A stretch of DNA of 64,000 nucleotides. Source: Paenibacillus sp. FSL H8-0079 (GTDB lineage: Bacteria; Bacillota; Bacilli; Paenibacillales; Paenibacillaceae). How positions within the stretch are numbered: position 1 is the first letter of the stretch; every line of letters starts with the position of its first letter. This document shows positions 58,230 through 64,000 of the stretch, in pieces. The position numbers and the translations under genes were made by a program. The notes under the pieces are model-generated. The model worked only from the letters and a program-made list of their open reading frames with translations. It was not told the origin of the DNA and ran no database searches. The DNA is taken from NCBI RefSeq assembly GCF_037991315.1, contig NZ_CP150300.1, positions 1,054,001 through 1,118,000 on the forward strand. Reading direction: 5' to 3'.

Positions 58230-59243
58230 ATGTTCAAGGTAAAGAAAAAGTTATATATTTATGCAGCACTTATTCTGATGATTTCACTGCTTGCTGGTTG
58301 TGCTTCAGGTGGAAGCGCTGAGACAACGAATACGTCCAGTACGGCAGCAAGTAGTAATGAAAGTAATAATGAAAGCGGTACATCGGGTAGTACAACAGAT
58401 GATCAAGCAAGAGTGATCAAACATGCTATGGGCGAAACCACAATTAAGGGAACCCCGCAAAAGATCGTGACACTGTTCCAGGGTGCGAATGATGTGGTTG
58501 TTGCACTTGGCGTGAAACCGACAGGTATTGTCGAATCATGGGTTCAGCAGCCAGTCTATGAATATCTGAGAGCAGACCTGGATGGAGTTCCACAAGTGGG
58601 TCAGGAATCCCAGCCCAATCTGGAAGAGATCAACAAGTTGAAGCCGGACTTGATCATTGCTACGAAGATCAGACATGAAGAGATCTATGAGCAATTGTCA
58701 CAGATCGCCCCAACGGTAGTGACGGAAACGTTGTTTGACTGGAAAGAAACCGTGAAGACGACTGGTGAAGCGATGAATATGGTTGAGCAATCGGATAAAC
58801 TGTTGTCTGATTGGGATGGCCGTGTAGCTGATTTCAAAGAGAAAATGGGTGATCGTCTGCCAATTGAAGCAACCATTACGAACTTTAGAGCCGATCAGGT
58901 CCGTATTTTCTACATGGGATACGCAGGTAAGATTCTGAATGAACTTGGGTTCACCAGACCTGCTGGACATGATGCAGACACATGGGGAGTTGAATTGACT
59001 TCCAAAGAAAACATTCCGGATATGAATGCGGACATGATCTTTAACTTTAATTCAGGCACAGAAACCGATGCGATTCAGAAAAATTATGATGATTGGACCA
59101 GCAGTCCTCTTTGGAAAAATCTTGATGCAGTCAAGAACAACCAACTGATTCAGGTCGATGAAGTGGCCTGGAACATGGCAGGTGGATACACATCGGCCAA
59201 CATGATGCTGGACGATCTATATAAGCAGTTCAACCTGAACTAA
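58230..59243 (+). CDS. Iron-siderophore ABC transporter substrate-binding lipoprotein
   Basis: A 337-residue lipoprotein; lipobox SLLAGC with Cys at about residue 24, followed by a Ser/Thr/Asn linker. Binding-protein fold: VIKHAMGETTIKGTPQKIVT, VGQESQPNLEEINKLKPDLI and the C-terminal VDEVAWNMAGGYTSANMML. Similar to YfmC/FecB-type proteins that bind hydroxamate or citrate siderophores. First gene after the Fur box; a hairpin separates it from the permease genes. Confidence 0.9.
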   Translation: MFKVKKKLYIYAALILMISLLAGCASGGSAETTNTSSTAASSNESNNESGTSGSTTDDQARVIKHAMGETTIKGTPQKIVTLFQGANDVVVALGVKPTGIVESWVQQPVYEYLRADLDGVPQVGQESQPNLEEINKLKPDLIIATKIRHEEIYEQLSQIAPTVVTETLFDWKETVKTTGEAMNMVEQSDKLLSDWDGRVADFKEKMGDRLPIEATITNFRADQVRIFYMGYAGKILNELGFTRPAGHDADTWGVELTSKENIPDMNADMIFNFNSGTETDAIQKNYDDWTSSPLWKNLDAVKNNQLIQVDEVAWNMAGGYTSANMMLDDLYKQFNLN

Positions 59244-59256
59244 CTAACAGGAGCAG

Positions 59257-59312
59257 GACCTGCCATGCACCAGGACATTCGTTAACGAAGTGTATGGGCA
59301 GGCAGGTCTTTT
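59257..59312 (+). terminator. Intra-operon hairpin after the binding-protein gene
   Basis: GACCTGCC (59257-59264) pairs with GGCAGGTC (59301-59308), followed by TTTTG. It probably lets the binding protein be made in excess over the permeases by partial termination or 3' end protection. Confidence 0.65.
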
Positions 59313-59340
59313 GTCATTTTACAGATGAAAGAGTGAGAAT

Positions 59341-60354
59341 ATGTTTCCCCTTTTTACGAAGGCAAGTGCCAAAGTCTATGGACTGGCTGGTTTATTCATA
59401 TTACTTCTAATTGCTTGCCTAGCCAGCATGATTCTGGGACGCACGCATATCACGTTTCAGATGGCATGGGAGTCGCTGCAATTCTATGATGAGAGCTCGG
59501 TAGAACATGTGGTTCTGTTGACGGAACGGTTGCCACGCACGGTTATTGCTGCTGTCGTTGGTGCAAGTTTGGCCGTGGCGGGTGGACTGATGCAGGCATT
59601 AACACGTAATCCGCTTGCATCACCGAGTGTGTTTGGAATCAATGCAGGTGCGATCTTTTTTATTGTCATTGCCATCGTTGTATTGTCCGTATCCTCGCTC
59701 ACCACCATGATGTGGTTTGGCTTTGCAGGAGCTGCGGTTGCCGCGGCGATTGTATATGCGCTGGGCTCTCTCGGTCGTGATGGCCTGACACCGATCAAAA
59801 TTGTACTGGCGGGTACGGCAATCTCCGCGTTATTTGCCTCGTTCACACAGGCCATTTTGGTGCTGGATGGAACCGGATTGCAGGATGTACTGTTTTGGCT
59901 TGCCGGTTCAGTAAGTGGTCGGACGTTGGAAATGTTATATCCTGTTCTCCCGTACATGACAGCCGCAGCTATTGTCTCTTTGTTCATGGGCAGAGCCATC
60001 AATCTGCTGTTGACGGGTGATGATATCGCCAAAGGCATGGGACAGAATGTACTTCTGGTCAAGGTGCTCATGGGAGTGGTTACGGTATTGCTGGCGGGTG
60101 GTTCGGTTGCCGTAGCCGGTTCGATCGGGCTGGTCGGTCTGGTTGTCCCGCATATCATGCGTGCACTGGTGGGCAATGATTACCGCTGGCTCGTTCCTTA
60201 CTCTATTGTAGGGGGAGCGATTCTGCTGCTGTCCGCGGATGTGGTTGCAAGACTGGTGATCATGCCGCAGGAAGTTCCACTCGGTGTCATGACTGCACTG
60301 ATTGGCGGACCTTTCTTCGTATATATCGCCCGCAAGGGAGTGACGAAAATATGA
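59341..60354 (+). CDS. Iron-siderophore ABC permease (FecCD family)
   Basis: A 337-residue membrane protein with about 9 helices. LPRTVIAAVVGASLAVAGGL, ALTRNPLASPSVFGINAGA, and VAGSIGLVGLVVPHIMRALV near the ATPase-coupling region are typical. It overlaps the second permease by 4 bp. YfmD-like. Confidence 0.93.
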   Translation: MFPLFTKASAKVYGLAGLFILLLIACLASMILGRTHITFQMAWESLQFYDESSVEHVVLLTERLPRTVIAAVVGASLAVAGGLMQALTRNPLASPSVFGINAGAIFFIVIAIVVLSVSSLTTMMWFGFAGAAVAAAIVYALGSLGRDGLTPIKIVLAGTAISALFASFTQAILVLDGTGLQDVLFWLAGSVSGRTLEMLYPVLPYMTAAAIVSLFMGRAINLLLTGDDIAKGMGQNVLLVKVLMGVVTVLLAGGSVAVAGSIGLVGLVVPHIMRALVGNDYRWLVPYSIVGGAILLLSADVVARLVIMPQEVPLGVMTALIGGPFFVYIARKGVTKI

Positions 60355-61394
60355 GGAAAATGTTGACTTTCCGCAACAAAAAAGACACCATCTCGGTGCA
60401 AATGGAACGAAAATCACTGGTTGTCATCGGCATATGTATCCTCTTGTTCCTCGTGGCAGGGGTTGTCGGGACCAGTGTGGGCAGTGACTTTATATCTCCG
60501 TTGGATGTGCTCAGAACGATATTCGGTCTGAACGCAGGAGAGCATGATTTCGTCGTGCTGACCCTGAGACTGCCACGAGTGTTATTATCTTTGCTCGTAG
60601 GTGCAGCCCTCGGCATGTCAGGTGCGCTCCTGCAAGGCATTATCCGTAACCCGCTGGCCTCACCGGATGTCATTGGTATCACTGGCGGTGCAGCTGTTGC
60701 GGCTGTAGGTTTTGTTACATTGCTGGGCGGTGCGGTGAGCATCAAGCTGCTACCACTGTTCGCCATCGCCGGTGCGCTTGTGACGGCATTGATCATCTAC
60801 GTGCTTGCTTGGAAAAAAGGAGTCAGTCCGATCCGCCTGGTGCTGATCGGGATTGGAGTATCGGCCATTACCGGAGCAGGAACAACCTTTATGCTGATCC
60901 TGAGTCCGTTCTACACGGCAGGTCAAGCCTATATCTGGCTGACCGGAAGTATATACGGAGCATCGTGGACCGATGTCCGAACCATTCTTCCGGTTATCGT
61001 AATTGTTATACCTCTGGCGATCTGGTTCGCCCGCAGCCTGAATGCACAGGAGTTCGGGGATGATCTGGCTACGGGGCTGGGTGTGACTGTTCAACGGCAT
61101 CGTTCAGCGTTGTTGTTATGCAGTGTACTACTGGCGGGAATCGCCGTCGCGGTTGCCGGAACCATTGGCTTTGTGGGTCTGATCGCTCCACATATTGCCC
61201 GGAAGCTGGTTGGACGGATGTTTGGCAGTATGCTGATTGTGTCCGGACTGGTCGGGGCTTTGCTCGTATTCGTCGCAGATTTGATTGCCCGCACAGCTTT
61301 TCTACCGCTTGATGTTCCCGCAGGGGTATTTACCGCAGGCGTAGGCGCACCATTTTTCCTGTATCTGTTGTTCAAGAATCGAAATCAAGTTTGA
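60351..61394 (+). CDS. Iron-siderophore ABC permease (FecCD family)
   Basis: A 347-residue membrane protein. LRLPRVLLSLLVGAALGMSG, IIRNPLASPDVIGITGGAAV and GTIGFVGLIAPHIARKLVG are the family blocks. It pairs with the upstream permease; ATGA overlap shows coupled translation. YfmE-like. Confidence 0.93.
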   Translation: MRKMLTFRNKKDTISVQMERKSLVVIGICILLFLVAGVVGTSVGSDFISPLDVLRTIFGLNAGEHDFVVLTLRLPRVLLSLLVGAALGMSGALLQGIIRNPLASPDVIGITGGAAVAAVGFVTLLGGAVSIKLLPLFAIAGALVTALIIYVLAWKKGVSPIRLVLIGIGVSAITGAGTTFMLILSPFYTAGQAYIWLTGSIYGASWTDVRTILPVIVIVIPLAIWFARSLNAQEFGDDLATGLGVTVQRHRSALLLCSVLLAGIAVAVAGTIGFVGLIAPHIARKLVGRMFGSMLIVSGLVGALLVFVADLIARTAFLPLDVPAGVFTAGVGAPFFLYLLFKNRNQV

Positions 61395-61407
61395 GGAGGA
61401 GAGAGCC

Positions 61408-62229
61408 GTGAGTATTCTGGAAGCCAAGGAGCTTACTATCTCCTATGGAGCAGATCCCATTATTGAAAATTTAAACCTGACCATTCCCAAGGGGCAGATC
61501 ACCGTCCTGATTGGTAGCAACGGCTGTGGCAAATCCACGTTGTTGCGCACAATGGCCCGTTTACTGAAATCCAGCTCAGGTTCCGTGCTACTGGATGGCG
61601 AAGAGATTGCAAAGCTGCCGACCAAAGAGATTTCAAGGCGCATGTCCATTTTGCCGCAGGGTCCGACCGCTCCGGAAGGCTTGACGGTGAATCAACTTGT
61701 TAAGCAAGGTCGTTATCCACATCAAACATGGCTGAAGCAATGGTCCCGAGAGGATGAGCGTATGGTCAAACTGGCGCTAGAGTCAACACATCTGACAGAA
61801 CTCGCCCATCGACCTGTGGATGCATTGTCCGGTGGACAGCGTCAGCGTGCCTGGATTGCGATGACCCTCGCACAGGGCACCGAAACGCTGCTGCTGGATG
61901 AACCTACAACCTATCTGGATATGACACATCAGATTGATATCCTTGATCTGTTGTTCGAGTTGAACGAACGGGAAGGACGTACCATTGTCATGGTGCTTCA
62001 TGATCTGAACCTCGCGTGTCGGTATGCGCATCACATTGTGGCTGTTCACAACAAGTCCATCTACGCAGAAGGTAAACCGGAGGATATCGTTACACAAGAG
62101 ATGGTCCGTAAGGTTTTCCAGATGGAATGTGAGATTGCTGTTGATCCGCTGTTTGGCACACCAACTTGCATCCCACATGGAAGAGGAAGGAAGCTGAATG
62201 GGGAACAGCGTTATACACAACTGGCTTGA
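61408..62229 (+). CDS. Iron-siderophore ABC transporter ATPase
   Basis: A 273-residue ATPase; GTG start after GAGGAGAGAG. Walker A GSNGCGKSTLLRTM, signature LSGGQRQRAWIAM, Walker B TLLLDEPTTYLDM and His switch in MVLHDLNLACR are all intact. FecE/YusV-like. It completes the uptake complex encoded by this operon. Confidence 0.95.
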   Translation: MSILEAKELTISYGADPIIENLNLTIPKGQITVLIGSNGCGKSTLLRTMARLLKSSSGSVLLDGEEIAKLPTKEISRRMSILPQGPTAPEGLTVNQLVKQGRYPHQTWLKQWSREDERMVKLALESTHLTELAHRPVDALSGGQRQRAWIAMTLAQGTETLLLDEPTTYLDMTHQIDILDLLFELNEREGRTIVMVLHDLNLACRYAHHIVAVHNKSIYAEGKPEDIVTQEMVRKVFQMECEIAVDPLFGTPTCIPHGRGRKLNGEQRYTQLA

Positions 62230-62315
62230 GGATCAAAAAGTCCGCTTTTGATTACTTCAATAATGATTCAACCATCCACATCAACTCCATTGCATGAGCA
62301 TGCAGATAACAAATT

Positions 62316-62357
62316 AGGCAAGCCGTTGGTAAACCATGTCCCAGGCTTGCCCGGTTT
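62316..62357 (+). terminator. Terminator of the iron uptake operon
   Basis: AGGCAAGCC/GGCTTGCC with an approximately 19-nt loop, followed by GGTTTGTTGT. Modest T-run. Confidence 0.55.
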
Positions 62358-62443
62358 GTTGTGCCTACTATTCGATAAAAGCATACCTACATCGACTCAA
62401 ATCCACGCTAAATTCAATCTTATTTTTCCTTAAAAGTTTATTA

Positions 62444-62507
62444 TTGACAATATAGCTCGAATTGCCATAAAATAGATTTTGTATGATATTGATAATCATT
62501 ATCAATA
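62444..62507 (+). promoter_or_regulatory. Promoter and Fur box of the siderophore biosynthesis genes
   Basis: TTGACA (62444-62449), 17 to 18 nt, ATAAAAT (about 62467-62473). TTGATAATCATTATCAATA at 62489 is a nearly perfect Fur palindrome over the predicted start site. The transcript would carry repeat element C as its leader. Confidence 0.85.
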
Positions 62508-62540
62508 TTAAATTACAATAAAAATTGATGAAAGTATGAG

Positions 62541-62734
62541 CAATATAAGTTGAACTAATCATTTACATGCAACGGAGAGGACAGAAAAAACCTGAAAAAG
62601 CGAAGCGTTCGCCTTTATCCCCGGATTTTTCCCTTGAGAAAAGGGAATCAAAAAAATCTGGGGATAACAGCGATTGGAAGGTTGTTCTGTCATTGTAGTG
62701 TCAGCGTAAATAATCTTTAATTCAACCTATATAG
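62541..62734 (+). repeat. Repeat element copy C (about 194 bp), leader of the ATP-grasp gene
   Basis: Ends AATATAAGTTGAAC and TTCAACCTATATAG. The centre has TTATCCCCGGATTTTT and AAAAATCTGGGGATAA enclosing CCCTTGAGAAAAGGG, a strong hairpin with one G-T pair. It lies downstream of the Fur-box promoter and ends 36 nt before the GTG start, so it is predicted to be transcribed as a structured 5' leader. Confidence 0.85.
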
Positions 62735-62770
62735 GAGCGAGTACCTTCATTCGATCGAGGAGGATTTTCA

Positions 62771-63796
62771 GTGTTTCCGAAAGGGATTCATAATCTGCAA
62801 AACCGACTCATTATAAGCAAAGCGAGAGAAATGGGCATCACCTGTGAGCCACTTCTTGAGGGATGCGAAGATTTTCTGAAGCTGTCTGTAGGGGACAAGC
62901 AGATCATTATTAACAAAACCAGATCTCATCGTCTGCCGTTAATTGCTGGTTTGCTCGCGAAGAACAAGCAGGCATGCAATAAGTTGCTGCATGAACAGGG
63001 CATGCCTGTACCGTCATTTATCGTGATCCCGGAGATGGGAAGCGAAGCAGCAGATTTTCTGAAAAGGCATGGCTCTATTGTAGTGAAACCGCTGGATGCG
63101 AGCAGCAGCATGGGCGTGACGCTGGATGTACGTACCGAAGATGAACTGGAGGCAGCCATTCGTCTTGCGAGTGCCCACGGCAGCAGCATAATGTTGCAGC
63201 AATATGTGACTGGAATCGATTACAGAGTGCTGATTATTAACGGTGAAGTGGCGGCTGTGAATGAGTATCGACCTGTCTATGTTGAGGGAAACGGGACTTC
63301 AACCATACGGGCGTTAATCAAGCAGTTGAATCAGGATCGAATCGAGATGACGCACATTGGCGAGTATGAAGCATTTCCCGAGGTTAATGCAGAAGCTGAA
63401 CGTCTGCTGGAGGTATTACGAGCAGAAGGCATAACACTGGATGAAGTGCCTGCCGCCGGAAAAGAAATCGAGCTATACGATCTCCGTAACTCAGCCGCCG
63501 GAAAAATCAGTGAATTCTACAAGGATTGTACCGAAATCATTCATCCCGAGAATGCGCGAATGATCATTCAGGCGGCAAAGACTCTTCAGATCGATGTAGC
63601 AGGAGTCGATGTTCGTTGTCGTGATATCCGCACCCCGATCTCCAGAGATCAGGGAGGTATCTTAGAAGTAAACGCCTTGCCAGATCTGACACACCACGTC
63701 TTTCCCCATGGTGGAACAACTCGTGATGTGGTTCGGTTATACCTGGAATACCTTTGTCAGCAGCAACTCGAATATAAGACGTATAACAACGGATAA
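62771..63796 (+). CDS. ATP-grasp ligase, cyanophycin-synthetase-like
   Basis: A 341-residue cytoplasmic enzyme; GTG start after GAGGAGGAT. ATP-grasp features: LAKNKQACNKLLHEQGMPVP, GSIVVKPLDASSSMGVTLDV (P-loop-like), YRVLIINGEVAAVNEYRP, EGNGTSTIRALIKQLN, and metal ligands in GVDVRCRD and ILEVNALPDL. The arrangement resembles the ATP-grasp module of cyanophycin synthetase, without the Mur-ligase part. It probably joins an amino acid to a carboxylate. Between a Fur box and a diaminobutyrate-type aminotransferase, so a siderophore-building role is inferred. Confidence 0.85.
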   Translation: MFPKGIHNLQNRLIISKAREMGITCEPLLEGCEDFLKLSVGDKQIIINKTRSHRLPLIAGLLAKNKQACNKLLHEQGMPVPSFIVIPEMGSEAADFLKRHGSIVVKPLDASSSMGVTLDVRTEDELEAAIRLASAHGSSIMLQQYVTGIDYRVLIINGEVAAVNEYRPVYVEGNGTSTIRALIKQLNQDRIEMTHIGEYEAFPEVNAEAERLLEVLRAEGITLDEVPAAGKEIELYDLRNSAAGKISEFYKDCTEIIHPENARMIIQAAKTLQIDVAGVDVRCRDIRTPISRDQGGILEVNALPDLTHHVFPHGGTTRDVVRLYLEYLCQQQLEYKTYNNG

Positions 63797-63864
63797 AAGG
63801 TGTATAAGCAGAATCACAGGCAGCAAGTTCAGCCTGAATCGATTATAAGGAGCGTTAGAGGGCT

Positions 63865-64000
63865 ATGTCAGTAGAAGTGCAGATGGAATATCTGAAGATG
63901 CAAAATGAGAAGGAATCCAATGCAAGATCGTACCCCAGACATTTCCCGCTTGTCATTAGCAAGGCCCATGGGGTGAAGATTACCGATACGGAAGGCCGCG
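63865..64000 (+). CDS. Class III aminotransferase, probably diaminobutyrate-2-oxoglutarate type, 3' partial
   Basis: The frame opens with MSVEVQMEYLKMQNEKESNA and RSYPRHFPLVISKAHGVKIT and runs off the window. The RSYPRxFP...KAxGxxxxDxEGR pattern is that of diaminobutyrate aminotransferases, which make 2,4-diaminobutyrate from aspartate semialdehyde, an early step to diaminopropane for schizokinen/rhizobactin-type siderophores. Only 45 residues are visible. AGAGGG lies upstream; 68 nt after the ATP-grasp stop. Confidence 0.8.
   Translation, partial: MSVEVQMEYLKMQNEKESNARSYPRHFPLVISKAHGVKITDTEGR

Noticed and set aside
59484..60176. 230-residue minus-strand frame in the permease gene
   Set aside because: Antisense shadow of a FecCD gene, Thr/Ala/Pro-rich, no start context.

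Overview
The window looks like a chromosomal segment from a Paenibacillus-type Firmicute. This is inferred from AGGAGG-type ribosome binding sites, frequent TTG and GTG starts, and many genes whose closest recognisable relatives are in Bacillus subtilis: YogA, LicT/BglP/BglH, YclNOPQ, Yfm-type iron uptake, BdhA and TelA/YaaN. Secreted plant-polymer enzymes also fit. No rRNA, tRNA, CRISPR array, intact insertion sequence or prophage was seen. Many of the most plausible starts lie inside the longest open frame, and the coordinates given here use those starts.

Layout. Bases 1-974 carry the 3' part of a flavin monooxygenase, followed by about 1.3 kb of decayed DNA. From 2.2 to 10.8 kb: a YogA-like reductase divergent from a LysR gene and a threonine-aldolase-type lyase, a secreted HExxH protease, a SUKH protein, a second LysR gene, an aldo/keto reductase and a PocR/AraC regulator. 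From 11 to 14 kb: the gldA-dhaKL glycerol/dihydroxyacetone operon. From 14 to 30.5 kb: an AT-rich accessory block. It has two paralogous MFS exporters, a licT-bglP-bglH beta-glucoside operon with two antiterminator sites, a RibD-like reductase, two short-chain dehydrogenase-like proteins, an alpha/beta hydrolase, a TetR regulator, a nitroreductase and two complementary-decayed HxlR genes in inverted orientation. It also holds several gene remnants. Its edges carry inverted clusters of the motif TGTCGGTAAA.

From 30.6 to 34.7 kb is a Fur-box-controlled YclQNOP-type siderophore uptake operon. From 35 to 46.4 kb are housekeeping and accessory genes: AlaX, a zinc-ribbon protein, three acetyltransferases across the stretch, an amino acid permease, a chemoreceptor, a LysR gene and (R,R)-butanediol dehydrogenase. 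From 46.4 to 49.8 kb an AraC regulator is divergent from a GH127 beta-L-arabinofuranosidase. From 50.2 to 53.8 kb is a three-gene operon: a coiled membrane protein, a solute-binding/VWA fusion and TelA. From 53.9 to 57.9 kb are two paralogous secreted proteins, a TetR gene, a dehydrogenase and a pectate lyase remnant. From 58.2 kb to the end a second Fur-controlled iron uptake operon is followed by a third Fur box, an ATP-grasp ligase and the start of a diaminobutyrate-type aminotransferase, probably a siderophore biosynthesis locus running off the window.

The most unusual signal is a roughly 200-bp, near-palindromic repeat present three times (44.4, 55.3 and 62.5 kb). Each copy lies in the same orientation relative to a downstream gene and ends 16 to 36 nt before its start codon. 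It may be a mobile promoter/leader cassette. Other notable points are the decayed HxlR pair with 48-bp perfect inverted promoter copies and a fossil second copy of the TetR promoter and 5' end.
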